From assembly GCA_012845835.1 (NCBI GenBank), contig JABAKD010000016.1:4887919-4951918 (forward strand): DNA of 64,000 nt, written 5' to 3'. Below the pieces are notes generated by a model. That model had not been told where the DNA came from, did no database searches, and saw only the letters and a program-made list of their open reading frames with translations. Source of the stretch: Undaria pinnatifida (lineage: Eukaryota; Sar; Phaeophyceae; Laminariales; Alariaceae). The translations under genes were made by a program, and so were the position numbers. How positions within the stretch are numbered: the stretch's first letter is position 1; every line of letters begins with the position of its first letter. Shown piece by piece: positions 33,401 to 39,799 of the stretch.

Positions 33401-34646
33401 GGGGAGAGGGGGGGAAGGGGGGCAAGGAGGGGGGGAGAAGGGGAGAGAGGGGGGAGGGGGGGAGGAGGAGGTAGGAGGAGAGACGGGGCGAGGGGGGACG
33501 GGACGAGGGGGGCGGGACCGGGGGGCGACCGGAAGGGGGTAGAGGGAGGAGGGAAAGCATGTTAAACCTCCTGCCGTCGAAGACACCGTTTGTTGAGGAA
33601 TTAGTTCGCTAGGCTACTGCTAAAACATAATGGTAGAATACCCTGTTACGGTCCAGTAAAAAATAATCTTGACGCCATATTACATGATTGCATGAAACAG
33701 GCTGGTTTGTTTTTCAATTGGGCCCATATCCCACCCTCGATGTGCTAGCTACTTAGCGCCACGGCCAGCATCACCAGCCACGAGCCAATTCATCATGTCC
33801 AAGCTGTCAGCTATTAATAGTCTCAGGTTGGATCGGCTTTTTGTCGCCCCTGCCGCGAAAGGGTCGACCCCTCAAAGGAAAAACCGGCTGTAGAAGAAGT
33901 CAGAGGTGGTATGAGCTACCGTACGGCCGACTTCACGCATAGCATCAGCAAGAGTTCGGTCAGGAATTGGCTGACGGCAATGTCGGCATCAGTTGATCCT
34001 GCCGCCTTTTCTGACCCAGGAAGAGGAAAAACAGTTATGAATAATGGCGCTAGAAAAGCGGGGATACCGCGTTTTTGTCCCCGATTGAGCTCCGTCCTTC
34101 CCATTATTATGGGCGTTGAAGGAAAAATGTAGGGCTTCCCCACAGCCTGTGCAATTATCGGGCGTTCAGAAGTGGACCTCAATTGGACCACACTGTTTTT
34201 TGGCCGTTTCTGTTATCTTTGCAGCAACAAAATGCACCGCCGGTTAAATAGCGCAGTGTTTGATTTTTGGTATTTTTAGGCAAACGCGATTGACTATTTT
34301 TATGTGATTTTTTTTTACGGCATCGGATTCCATCAAGTATCTTCGGATTCATCCGAGACACCCAACAAAAACGAGCGGATCGCGTGCAAGAAGGCTTAGA
34401 ATGGACCTTCAAATTGGGCAATCTACTCCAAAACGATCACCCAAACCAAGCCTTGAAGCAACTTGAAAATGAAATGAAGAAAACGAAAACTCTTGCCCGC
34501 CTTTCACTGCCCGCTACCGCTGCTACCACTACTAACTGTTGCCAGGAGGAGTACATTGGCACGAAAGAGAGGGTGACATTTATGTGTCTAAAGGACGACT
34601 TCGTTGGCGAGTTGTGCAAGGATCCCGAACAGAGGAAAAAACTCAG
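9258..34646 (+). CDS. Multi-exon gene, unknown helical protein (exons listed separately)
   Basis: Ten exons can be read on the plus strand: 9258-9359, 9497-9577, 14090-14170, 22210-22281, 25604-25726, 27862-27981, 28966-29043, 29130-29165, 32654-32852 and 34546-34646. Almost all begin and end in phase 0, have AG acceptors and GTGAG/GTAAG/GTACG donors, and encode charged, Leu-rich, likely alpha-helical peptides. The junction into 32654 needs a two-base carry-over, so at least one exon before it is missing. The exon at 34546 ends in phase 2, so more exons must follow. I do not recognise the family. The segment at 14090 is loosely like BAR-type helices. It could be two neighbouring genes. A LINE and SINE-like repeats sit in its introns, and several introns hold decayed copies of its exons. 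Confidence 0.4.
9497..9577 (+). CDS. Second exon of the unknown helical gene
   Basis: Follows CCCAG. Twenty-seven codons reading [18 protein letters not shown] then FLKYFFEIL, then a GTACGT donor. Phase 0 at both ends. The peptide continues the preceding helix without a break. Confidence 0.5.
10100..10500. other. Stretch without a recognisable gene
   Basis: Between the exons at 9577 and 14090 I found only repeats (listed) and open frames without splice support. The frames at 10065-10514 are mutually overlapping on both strands and have no family resemblance. Confidence 0.4.
10775..10940 (+). repeat. Dispersed repeat R5
   Basis: Starts near CCTCCGGCGGATGGGGAAA, continues through CTCACCACACTTCCACGT, CGTGTGTCGATTTAACTCA, and ends near GCTGTCCCTATC. 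A second copy is at 43505-43672 and the first few tens of bases recur at about 20543. An R2 fragment follows at 10935-11055. Confidence 0.7.
11120..11520. other. Low-complexity A/G-rich stretch
   Basis: Long A and G runs with (AACACGAAGAA)-like steps. A roughly 40 bp motif containing ACTGCTGTT, ACGGACAAAACAA and CGAAGAA is repeated about three times between 11310 and 11420. No gene. Confidence 0.5.
11720..12200 (-). mobile_element. LINE 3' remnant, related to the 16-20 kb element
   Basis: The minus strand reads [44 protein letters not shown], and [15 protein letters not shown]. These match in order the segment after the reverse transcriptase in the larger LINE ([52 protein letters not shown]). 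Only the C-terminal part is present, so it is a 5'-truncated insertion of a distinct, diverged subfamily with a different downstream tail. Confidence 0.7.
12565..12875 (-). mobile_element. tRNA-related SINE-like element S1, copy A
   Basis: About 300 bp. Read on the minus strand it has a head with AACAAATGGCGTTGTCGACA, a B-box-like GGTTCGAATCC, then a body with TTCAAGTTCGA... and TATCCGGCCGACCTGAACTA, and a tail ending AACGGACTAATACCCCACTA. The same layout is found at about 15008-15320 and 22424-22735, and a headless form at 37395-37608. Head plus B box is typical of tRNA-derived SINEs. A LINE partner was not identified. Confidence 0.6.
12885..13150 (-). repeat. Dispersed repeat R6 (inverted copy at 23075-23345)
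   Basis: About 260 bp. Both copies can be read as KIRPRK.C.YPNL.SFG.VSYDKVG.-like peptide, then YPGLWW.RIKL.LYEG, but open frames differ at the end. The block includes GCTCAATTGGCAGACC, which resembles a tRNA A box. It may be another SINE-type repeat rather than a gene. A tail-only S1 fragment follows (13147-13215). Confidence 0.55.
13147..13215 (-). repeat. S1 tail-only fragment
   Basis: Contains TAGTCCGTTTGACCACTTGC and CTAAGCCTTATAACA, the complement of the S1 3' tail, without body or head. Similar isolated tails are at about 22735-22800 and 23950-24020. Confidence 0.6.
13590..13960. repeat. Dispersed repeat R7 (CGACT-rich)
   Basis: Rich in GTCGGC/GCCGAC words, with palindromic CCAACTAGTTGCTAGTCGG, GACCATCAGCTGGTTGCGG and AACGGCACCTACCGATTAG. 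Partial copies are at 20325-20525 and 21072-21235 (same GACCATCAGCTGG, CGGCACC...CCGATTAG, and GTCGTGAAATGCTGCCGACT order). Looks non-coding. Confidence 0.6.
14090..14170 (+). CDS. Exon of the unknown helical gene
   Basis: Follows a good pyrimidine tract and GCGCAG. Twenty-seven codons reading [18 protein letters not shown] then RIADISEAE, then GTGATC. Phase 0 at both ends, so it can be placed between 9577 and 22210. An alternative donor further on (after LEWTDG) would change the phase. The peptide is a likely helix, faintly like the central helices of sorting-nexin/BAR proteins (alternating Ala/Leu with ALGRIAD). This is a guess, not a call. Confidence 0.5.
14230..14950. other. No gene seen
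   Basis: Intron-like sequence with scattered TGCTGGT and TGTTGTGTT repeats. No splice-supported open frame and no clear mobile element before the S1 tail at 14950. Confidence 0.4.
14950..15320 (+). mobile_element. S1 copy B with an S1 tail directly upstream
   Basis: The full copy starts near 15015 (CCTTAACAAATGGCGTCGTC), has GTGGATTCAAATCCCACCAT as the T-arm-like hairpin and B box, and ends AACGGACTAATACTCCACTA at about 15320. Immediately upstream (14950-15014) is another S1 tail ending AACGGACTAATACCCCACTA, so the two are joined tail-to-head. Confidence 0.65.
15325..15615 (-). repeat. Dispersed repeat R3, inverted copy
   Basis: Reverse complement of 4960-5245. It directly follows the S1 copy, so the two repeats may travel together. 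Confidence 0.6.
15660..15860 (+). repeat. A/G-rich low-complexity tract
   Basis: A run of about 21 A followed by AAGAAAAG-type steps for nearly 200 bp, one strand almost entirely purine. The Lys-rich and Phe-rich frames over it are not genes. Confidence 0.85.
16040..16145 (+). repeat. C-rich tract
   Basis: Pure pyrimidine on the plus strand (CCCCTCC, CCCCTTCC steps) directly after the LINE C-terminal frame on the minus strand. It may be the LINE's 3' simple-sequence tail or an expanded microsatellite. Confidence 0.7.
17252..18223 (-). CDS. LINE reverse transcriptase, main open segment
   Basis: The longest open piece of the LINE (323 codons). It includes a linker region with [19 protein letters not shown] and [13 protein letters not shown], a motif like [20 protein letters not shown] (thumb-side region 0-1 of LINE RTs), and fingers/palm motifs up to FDVGPGLR. 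The catalytic YADD lies in the next open piece (16643-17245) in another frame, so this protein cannot be made whole as it stands. Confidence 0.8.
   Translation of the reverse strand: MKTTTKQLKRTRAEAVQRFFEDYDSQLERRIREGDQFGFYKHLKGMDVEGKRTFNSQYIKYEEGRLLRDNALIRERWVRRFHKLLYTKSPTLDPSIVDKLKQWPPCRPLDDVPSRYEVEGAIRALANRKAVGPDGLPAELLKVLANEGELNTLGKFHDIIVAVRRGGSVPQQSKDATIKVLHKKKNRTECGNYRGISLLAHAGKVLLKVIADRLSDYCERWNILPEEQCGFRSQRSTVDMMFVVRRLQELARKKDTPLYLCFIDLNEAYDSVDRTLLWDALARFGVPPRMLAVIRQFHDGMQSCVRLDDGECSDKFDVGPGLR
20090..20290. repeat. GC-rich self-complementary repeat
   Basis: Repeats of CGGGTCGGGTTGGGT and the facing CCCGACCCGATCCGTGAGAT, with ATCTCACGCATCGGGTCGGG opposite, so the two halves (20155-20190 and 20225-20250) could pair. 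A related GGTCGTGACCCG/TCGGGTCGGGTC block is at 40230-40330. Between it and 21500 there are R7 fragments and no gene. Confidence 0.45.
21500..21895 (+). repeat. Dispersed repeat R8 (second copy at 35365-35770)
   Basis: About 380 bp, close match between copies. Landmarks are GTTGAGGTGAAACCACGTG, CACGTCAAGGCCATCA, TAGGTGACGATGATGGGACA, CTACCCTGC steps, TAGCCCTGTTAT, GGAGAGACCAACC, and CACGCATCCCCCACTCGGAG. No coding frame is kept in both. Ends carry short inverted text around GAGTAC, suggesting a non-autonomous DNA element. Confidence 0.7.
22210..22281 (+). CDS. Exon of the unknown helical gene
   Basis: Follows GCGCGGCAG. Twenty-four codons reading [17 protein letters not shown] then TTLWEGE, then GTACGT. 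Phase 0 at both ends. The peptide is highly charged and probably helical or coiled. Confidence 0.5.
22424..22800 (-). mobile_element. S1 copy C joined to an extra S1 tail
   Basis: On the minus strand the full element has head (GGCGTCGTCGACAAACC), hairpin GTGGGTTCAAATCCCACCAT, body and tail. At its head end, 22735-22800 is another S1 tail. This is the same tail-to-head junction as at 15014. Confidence 0.65.
22975..23025 (+). repeat. G-rich tract
   Basis: GGGGGAGGGGAGGGGGGGGA-type run. Could form G-quadruplex on the plus strand. Confidence 0.8.
23075..23345 (+). repeat. Dispersed repeat R6
   Basis: Inverted copy of 12885-13150. Shares ACGGCCTCGAAAGGTCTG, TCCGAATTTGATATCATTTG, GTGCCTCCGATCT and ACCTGCTCAATTGGCAGACC. 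It is open in one frame over most of its length. Confidence 0.55.
23520..23605 (+). repeat. R4 fragment
   Basis: Right part of R4 (AAAAACGGGTTTCCAGTCGTAAA) followed by AAATTGTCGGAATTC. Confidence 0.6.
23783..23925 (-). repeat. Dispersed repeat R12, reverse copy
   Basis: Complement of the family at 41563-41720, 46680-46825 and 58280-58390: shares GGTGAAAACCCGACGTGC, CATAGTAGGGATGCGA and the CGCTTGGCGCTTTTTGC end. Followed by an S1 tail (23950-24020). Confidence 0.6.
24380..24640 (+). repeat. Minisatellite, about 18-bp unit
   Basis: Degenerate repeats of GGTTACCGCTGTTTTG (about a dozen units). No gene. An R4 copy follows at 24745-24870, and 24870-25600 contains no recognisable feature. Confidence 0.75.
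25604..25726 (+). CDS. Exon of the unknown helical gene
   Basis: Follows GCTGACAG. Forty-one codons reading [19 protein letters not shown] then [16 protein letters not shown] and VDTSPS, then GTAAGT. Phase 0 at both ends. A clear amphipathic helix with an aromatic patch (LMEWREF). A decayed copy of this exon lies 1 kb downstream (26627-26716). Confidence 0.6.
26055..26620 (+). repeat. Minisatellite, about 26-28-bp unit
   Basis: About 20 degenerate units of GAAGGTACTCTGTATCAAGG followed by TATTGCAT. The array ends within a few bases of the decayed exon copy at 26627, and both lie in the same intron. Confidence 0.85.
26627..26716 (+). pseudogene. Diverged extra copy of the 25604 exon
   Basis: Frame gives [20 protein letters not shown] then [10 protein letters not shown], which aligns with [20 protein letters not shown]... 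of the real exon. The frame is open, but the acceptor side has no AG in a usable place and the donor is weak (GGTGGT against GGTAAG). It is either a dying duplicate or a rarely used alternative exon. Confidence 0.6.
26900..27700. other. No gene supported
   Basis: Purine-rich plus strand with tandem GAAAACGGGAACTCAGCGG blocks (about 27097 and 27148). The long minus-strand frame is Phe/Ser-rich and has no splice or family support. Confidence 0.4.
27862..27981 (+). CDS. Exon of the unknown helical gene
   Basis: Follows TTGTTTTCAG. Forty codons reading [18 protein letters not shown] then [19 protein letters not shown] and ITG, then GTGAGA. Phase 0 at both ends. The peptide is a long helix, turn (TTDVP), helix. 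A partial copy of its 3' half is at 28514-28556. Confidence 0.6.
28010..28072 (+). repeat. GGACAGGGACA minisatellite
   Basis: Several units of ACAGGGACAGG just inside the intron after the 27862 exon. Confidence 0.9.
28290..28480 (+). repeat. (GATCATATA)n-like repeat
   Basis: Degenerate 9-10-bp units (TAGATCATA, TAGATTATA) over about 190 bp. The Ile/Tyr/Met frame on the minus strand is an artefact. Confidence 0.9.
28514..28556 (+). pseudogene. Partial extra copy of the 27862 exon
   Basis: CAGGCCACCGACTTGCCTCT and what follows match the exon's CAGACCACCGACGTGCCGCT end. The reading [13 protein letters not shown] parallels [13 protein letters not shown], but the donor GTGAGA has become GGGAAA. 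It is preceded by TGTAG, an acceptor-like end. Not usable as an exon in its present form. Confidence 0.65.
28966..29043 (+). CDS. Exon of the unknown helical gene
   Basis: Follows GGATGCAG. Twenty-six codons reading [18 protein letters not shown] then GELRDRQE, then GTAAGG. Phase 0 at both ends. Helical, acidic. Confidence 0.55.
29130..29165 (+). CDS. Possible small exon of the unknown helical gene
   Basis: Follows TTGTTTTAG. Twelve codons reading [12 protein letters not shown], then GTTTTA. Phase 0. The intron before it would be only 86 nt and the donor is weak, so this is less certain. Further open frames to about 29605 (for example [20 protein letters not shown] from 29315) may also belong here, but the introns between them would be too short. 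Confidence 0.3.
29595..29809 (+). repeat. (GATATA)n / GATA microsatellite
   Basis: About 20 perfect ATAGAT units, then GAGATA and ATATAGAT variants. Confidence 0.97.
30205..30320 (+). repeat. (GATTGATGT)n minisatellite
   Basis: About 12 units of 9-10 bp, TGATTGATGTGATTGATGCG style. Confidence 0.92.
30509..30999 (-). repeat. 76-bp tandem array, six full units and a partial
   Basis: Units start at 30509, 30585, 30661, 30737, 30813, 30889 and 30965, each beginning AATTCCGACGATTTTGGG. Inner units look essentially identical. The period is not a multiple of three, yet the minus strand stays open through the array, so each unit is read in successive frames ([10 protein letters not shown], then [10 protein letters not shown]). 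The edge units diverge. Related single copies are near 61740 and 50285. Confidence 0.95.
31400..31540 (+). repeat. Dispersed repeat R9
   Basis: Shares ACGCCTTCGAAGTCATGTAT, GTGAGATGTT..., TTAGGAGCTCAGAAAATTC and CACCCC...GTGG with 39955-40075 and 61310-61440. A reverse fragment is at about 37803. From 31540 to 32450 I see no gene. Confidence 0.55.
32454..32572 (+). pseudogene. Extra copy of the 5' part of the 32654 exon
   Basis: TTGCGGGGGGCTGCTGTCGC, GATGCCGCACATCGGGTCGA and CATCTTGCGTCTG mirror the start of the exon 200 bp downstream. Frames differ from it in the middle. It lacks the 3' half and has no donor. Confidence 0.65.
32654..32852 (+). CDS. Exon of the unknown helical gene
   Basis: One carry-over base plus 66 codons, reading [19 protein letters not shown] through [19 protein letters not shown] to [16 protein letters not shown], then GTGAGA. 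Starts after TTTGAG and needs two bases from the preceding exon. Ends phase 0. Copies of its 5' part lie before it and copies of its 3' end lie after it. Function not recognised. Confidence 0.5.
32985..33325 (+). repeat. Three tandem decayed copies of the exon's 3' end
   Basis: CTGGCTTATGTGTGCGACAC / GGCATGTACCGGGTGA-type text recurs at about 33025-33075, 33131-33182 and 33271-33325, each followed by G-rich sequence, as after the real exon end at 32852. Copies have lost frame (one lacks a base in the ACAGAGGA segment) and donors vary (GGCTAAA, GGTGACA, GGCGATA). Confidence 0.75.
33330..33550 (+). repeat. G-rich purine tract
   Basis: GGGGAGGGAAGGGGGGAGAC-type text over about 220 bp, continuous with shorter G runs from 32885 onward. 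The long Pro-rich minus-strand frame (32679-33560) is an artefact. Confidence 0.9.
34546..34646 (+). CDS. Last exon found of the unknown helical gene
   Basis: Follows CTGTTGCCAG. Reads [16 protein letters not shown] then [17 protein letters not shown] plus two bases, then GTATCC. It starts in phase 0, matching 32852, and ends in phase 2, so the gene continues to an exon I did not find. Confidence 0.45.
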
Positions 34647-34739
34647 GTATCCCGAACAGAGGCGGGGGCGGGGGGGGCGGGGGGGGGGGGAACCCGACGT
34701 AGCAAGAACCCTTACCGAGAAATGCCTTATCGTAGCATG

Positions 34740-34960
34740 TATGTGAGATACCAACCTTTGGCTTGGTAGGGGATGGGTAGGAAAATGTATTAAGAATGGT
34801 GTTGAAACCGTCGAACGTCGCAATCCAAGGCCAACCCAACCCACAAATAATCAGCAAAAATATGAGGTTAGAACTTTGTTTTTTCCACCATTTTTCTGTG
34901 TTTCGAACAGTTTTTTCTCGAGGGGTTGGTTGCCCTTGGGCGTATGAAGTTCGTCGGTTT
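34740..34960 (+). repeat. Dispersed repeat R10
   Basis: Shares GATACCAACCTTTGG, AACCGTCGAACGTCGCAATC, CAAGGCCAACCCAACCCAC and a TTTTTCCACCATTTTT segment with 63115-63270. Not coding in both copies. Confidence 0.6.
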
Positions 34961-35364
34961 AAGTGTTTTTTTTCGTTTTGCCAACCCACAAACAAGAGTT
35001 TGGAAGTCGCAAACACCCTGTTTGACGCCTTTGACTGCTGTTGCTGACGAATGATTATCATAGTCTCTCCGGCTGGCACTGCCGCTGGTCGTTACGACTA
35101 CCTGGTTGTCGGTTCGATCAGTGCACCCGCAGACATCGTACCGCGCAAAACGCACTGCGATCAATGTATATCAACGTATATCAATGTATCAAGGGGAAGT
35201 AGCAAATGCGGCGACGTAACCCAGCGTATCATAGTGCGTGGTACTGCTGTAGTACATACCACACGTCGTCGGTCTCTCAGGGTCGATGGATCAGTCTGTG
35301 CGCTGCGGTAGGTGTGCGCTGCGGTAGGCAACTGTGAACGTACTATCATGCCTGCTGAAGTACC

Positions 35365-35770
35365 CGGAGTATCGTGTAATGCGTGCTCTCCGTAGAAAGA
35401 TAGTTTAAAGATTCGACGTGAAACCATGTCATAGTTGAGGTGAAACCACGTGGTATTAGATGTCATACTCACGTCAAGGCCATCATAGATGGGCGATAAT
35501 GTAGGTGACGATGATGGGACAAGCAGAACGCCCCTCATCTCACTACCCTGCTCTACCCTGCTCTACCCTACGCTACCCTTCCCTACCCTGCTCAGCCCTG
35601 TTATATCTGTCTGTTAGTATTCCAAGTAGGGAAATAATGCCTGAGTTTTGAGTCTATCCAGCGAGCCATGAGGAGAGACCAACCAAAGACACCGGAACCC
35701 ATGAAGAGCACGCTTCCCAACACCGACCAACCACGCATCCCCCACTCGGAGTACCATCACGATGGTGCCT
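35365..35770 (+). repeat. Dispersed repeat R8
   Basis: Second R8 copy. It is framed by a short direct repeat, GCCTGCTGAAGTACC near 35351 and GCCTGATGAAGTACC near 35767, which may be an old insertion-site duplication. Confidence 0.7.
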
Positions 35771-35989
35771 GATGAAGTACCGAGGGTAAAAAATCGATCG
35801 ATTACCTAGCCTTAGATAAGCCCTATACCAACGCAACCCGCCGTAGTCTTTTGGGACCCAGAGGTCCATCGCGACACAACAACGGCCCGTCTTTCGAATG
35901 CCGCACGCTGGCCGTGACGCTACATGCAGTAGAGCCCATGGCAGCGAACGACGACCCGGACGAATCGTCTGAACCCTTTGCCTTGCCCC

Positions 35990-36500
35990 GCCCTCTGCAC
36001 CTCCGTTCCTCCCTCCCCCTGTCCCTCCTTCCGTCCCTCCCTCTCTTTTCCCTTTCCTCCTCCCTTCCACCCCCCCGCCCCTGCCTCCCTTCCTCCCTCC
36101 CTTGCTCGCCGCCCCCCACTCTCCCTTTCTCCCTTCCTTCCTCCATCCCTCCCTTCCTCCCTCCCTCCCCACCCTCCCTCCCTTTCTCCCTTCCTTGCTC
36201 CCTCCCTCTCTCCCTCTCTCCCTCCCTCCCTCCCTCCCTCCCTCCCTCCCTCCCTCCCTCCCTCCCTCCCTCCCTCCCTCCCTCCCTCCCTCCCTCCCTC
36301 CCTCCCTCCCTCCTTGCCTCCCTCCCTCCCTCCCTCCCTCCCTCCCTCCCTCCCTCCCTCCCTCCCTCCCTCCCTCCCTCCCTCCCTCCCTCCCTCCCTC
36401 CCTCCCTCCCTCCCTCCCTCCCTCCCTCCCTCCCTCCCTCCCTCCCTCCCTCCCTCCCTCCCTCCCTCCCTCCCTCCCTCCCTGCCCCCCCCCCCCCCGC
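35990..36500 (+). repeat. (CCCT)n tetranucleotide tract
   Basis: From about 36195 to 36483 almost pure CCTC/CCCT repeats, preceded by 200 bp of pyrimidine-rich, looser text. One strand is pure purine. The large Leu-Pro-Pro-Ser and Gly-Arg-Glu-Gly frames are artefacts. Confidence 0.97.
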
Positions 36501-36619
36501 CCCGTCCAACCTTTTTTGCCCTCTCGTCAACCACGTCATGATAGGCCACTGCTGGACACTATTTCCTACTGCGAACGCACTTTCAAGAGAAAATGAGAGG
36601 ACGGACGACATTTTCTTAT

Positions 36620-37200
36620 CTACAAGACTTCTCCACTTGTAGCTCTCGCAGAACTCGCGCCGGATGGCTACATTACACGGGGTACAACTATTTCAAATAG
36701 ATACGTCCTCGGCTAGCTGTGAAATCAACAATTTCACTGGTCGATGAGCTCAGCTTTTGCAAGATGGATATTTTGGTAACTGTTGTCTTCAACAACTGCG
36801 TGCATTGGCGGGGGAAGCAGCCTGAAAAATAAACGAAGACAATGCGCAAGCAGTAGTGGCTACTCAAACGCAACTTTTCGTTTCTTGTTTGTTGTCCCTT
36901 TTTTTGGGAGATTCCGGTAGTTGAACGAGACGAGAGGGTGCATGGAGATTCAGGCGCACGCGAGGCTGGATAGGGGATCTCCTTTTTTTGCGTCATTTGC
37001 AATTAGAAACTCGCTTCCCACAGCAAGCAAGCAATACCTATCTTATTACTTCAGATTTTCCTCTACGTACGGGATCTACTGTGTAGTTGGAGTACCGCAC
37101 TACATAGGTATCCCCCAGTAAGGCAGCGGTGTGCCATAGCAATATGACCGCCTTATAGAGGGAAGCCGCCTTATTCATTCCAGGTTATGAGTGCATTCCC
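36620..37200. other. No gene seen
   Basis: Intergenic-like sequence with no splice-supported exon or recognised repeat. Confidence 0.4.
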
Positions 37201-37209
37201 CAGTCGCGC

Positions 37210-37365
37210 CAAGCCACTTTGACCGCCTTATATGGGGATACCGCCTTATATGAGGATACCGCCTTATATGGGGATACCGCCTTATATGGAGATACCGCCT
37301 TATATGGGGGTACCGCCTTATATGGGGACACCGCCTTATATAGGGACACCGCCTTATTGGGGGAT
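37210..37365 (+). repeat. ACCGCCTTATATGGGGAT minisatellite
   Basis: About eight 18-bp units. A similar CCGCCTTAT unit is seen singly at 37149. The period is a multiple of three, so all frames stay open without meaning. Confidence 0.93.
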
Positions 37366-37394
37366 AGATTCCTACTCTTTTTTTTTCGTCCTGC

Positions 37395-37608
37395 CGAACC
37401 CCCATGTCGAACTTGAAAAATACTCTCCCCGGTATCCCCAGGAAATGAAACGGCTTGGACATTGACAGGTCCGCCCGTATATCCGGCCGACCTGCTATCC
37501 CGCCGTTTCAGGGGGGGGGGGTGTTGTAGGGCTAAGTTTGGGTAAGCTATTGGTTAACGTTTTGCAAGTGGTCAAACGGATTAATACCCCACCAATACCT
37601 TAACATGT
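37395..37608 (+). mobile_element. S1 copy D, headless
   Basis: Begins CCATGTCGAACTTGAAAAAT and ends AACGGATTAATACCCCACCA. The tRNA-like head is missing, replaced by the adjacent minisatellite. Confidence 0.6.
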
Positions 37609-38783
37609 ATCCCTAGCATATGGCTGGGTCGCTCGTGGCTGGCGCGAGGAGGAACACAGGGTCGACGATGCTTGCGCCGCCTGCAACACGCTTAGCACTT
37701 GTACCCAGACTCCTCCCACCGTAGCAGTGCAGCAGAAGCTTCTGAGCTCCTACCTAACGCGAGGGGAGGAGGCCAATCAACACCTCACACGATACTACAT
37801 TTGACTTCGAAGGCATTCGTTCGCACAACCCGACTAACATTTACTTCTATGCGCTACGTAGTCCTACAAAAGAAATACCCGTAACAAATATCAGACTCTT
37901 ATCTAATCCGATAGTACCATACCTGGTTCTTGAGAGGCCCAACCGGTCAGAGGAAATGCTTGGCCCCAAAAAGTGCAAACCTCTACCACCCGCCGTGGGA
38001 TGACTCTCCACTGTTTTTGAGGGAGGTATGTGTCGGTAGGGGATTCGCTTTTTTTTTCGCTGAGACTCTGGAGGTTGCGCTGGCTCTTTTCGCCTGCTGC
38101 TGAGGGCGTGGCGGCTTTTGATAAAAATTAACTCTCTACTATGCCTCACTCGAAAACTGATTTTTGAGAGAAAATTGAATTTTCCAACCCGACGAACAGG
38201 CCCATGGCCTATTAACAGGTGCACACGAAAAGAAAGGAAATGGCAAAACAAGAAAATGGTCGAAAATGTTTCCGACGATATGGGGTTATTAAGGTGCCCC
38301 GTGATTCGGAAAACAACAAGGCAAGCGAATAAAAAAAAACAGCCAAAAAGTGCTGCCTCTACCATCGTAGCACGCATCACTAGAGAGACGCACCCCTTGC
38401 GTTATCAAGGTCCTCATATTGTGAGGAGATCCACAGGCAATGGTGTAGCGGGGGGTCGCTTTCGGGGCCTTCAACTAGCGGCGGCTATTATTATGGATGT
38501 CGCTCTCGCGAGTGACCCCCCTGTTGCTTCGTTGTGGCCTTGAAAGCTTTCGTGTGGTTGAAAAAATCGCGATTTGAATCCGGAATGGAGTGGTGACAAA
38601 AAAAATAAACCCCCCCCCAAAATATTTTTTTTCTTCACGTCCGTGAGGTACAGAGCCACACGTGCGAGTGGCCCAAACCCGGTATTACACTAGTGAAGAT
38701 GGGATACCTCCCATATATATATATATATATCGTGGTGTTGTTCAGGAGCACTATACCTCACTCAGTGCTGTCTTTGAGACGCA

Positions 38784-38995
38784 GTGGAGGACTGCTTCTA
38801 CGATACCCCCCCCCAAAAAACAGCGTTTTTCTTCAACGAACGTTTCCTGGCTGCTCATCACGAGGAAGGACAACTGGAGCTACAAAACGAATTGCCATCG
38901 AAAGATGACGTCGGAGTGGCAAAGGGCACCGTATTGCAGGAGATACTGCCACGAACTGGTTTCAAAAGCAACGATTTCGTCAAAGAAAGGTCGGG
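38784..38995 (+). CDS. Open coding-like segment, unidentified
   Basis: One frame reads NERFLAAHHEEGQLELQNE, then LPSKDDVGVAKGTVLQEIL and PRTGFKSNDFVKER, with unbiased amino-acid use, ending at an AG/GTCGGG boundary. No convincing acceptor and no family match. Could be an exon of a plus-strand gene or a fragment of a mobile element. Confidence 0.25.
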
Positions 38996-39369
38996 GGGGG
39001 GCTACTGTAGAACGACTTGGAGGCACAACCTGATGATGACCAGTCCTGTATTACTAGGTAGGTGTATGCCGAATAATATTATGACATTCATGTGTGTACG
39101 TTGACGAACGCTTCGTTCTGTAGAAGTGCGTCATTTTTTCCTTCCAACATTGACCTTGGGTGGCTGCGTTATTAATAGGTTATTAATAGGACCTCCATAC
39201 ACCTCTCACGCCCAAAACCTGTTTTTTTTTAGCAAACCGAAAAATCTCAACCTGATTTTGAGCAGACCCATCTTGGGCTTAAGTAACATACAAAAAAAGG
39301 AAAAACATTAAAAAAAAATTATATCAACTTTCTTTTGACAATATTATTCCGACTCCGGTTCTGTGTTTT

Positions 39370-39480
39370 ATAACGCCTTTACAACTGGAAAACCGTTTTT
39401 TGGGGGGGGGACAATTTGAATTGAACTTAGTATAGGGAGGGGTGTTGGGGGCTCTAAAGGGGGTATAAGGTATAAGGAGC
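39370..39480 (-). repeat. R4 reverse copy
   Basis: TTTACAACTGGAAAACCGTT and GGGAGGGGTGTTGGGGGCTC are the complement of the R4 ends. Confidence 0.6.
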
Positions 39481-39799
39481 CCTCCTTGTTCGCAAAATGC
39501 TTTAGCCGAAAAGTGATACCTTGTACCCTACTTACTAAAGGTATACTATAGCGGGCGTCCCATGTACATGACCTGACCAATGACATCCCGGCGATGTTGG
39601 GTAGCGGTGTCCTTGGTTGAAAATCCCATCGGTCCGAATTAAGATGGCCTAAACCGGCCGTCCCTATCATGGCACGGCGTCGGAAGTGCCTTCTGAGAGT
39701 CATCCCATCGTAGAGGTTTGCTGCGCACTTTTCTGGGCACGTATGGTGTGCCTGGCCGGTCAAGCTCCTCACGTGATGAATTACCGCGGTTAGTCTTGA

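Noticed and set aside
33911-34132. Open frames near a GAAGTCAGAGGTGG segment
   Set aside because: No splice sites in phase with neighbouring exons and no resemblance to a family.
35823-36642. Long open frames on both strands (200+ codons)
   Set aside because: They only translate the (CCCT)n repeat into Leu-Pro-Pro-Ser or Gly-Arg-Glu-Gly. No gene-like composition.
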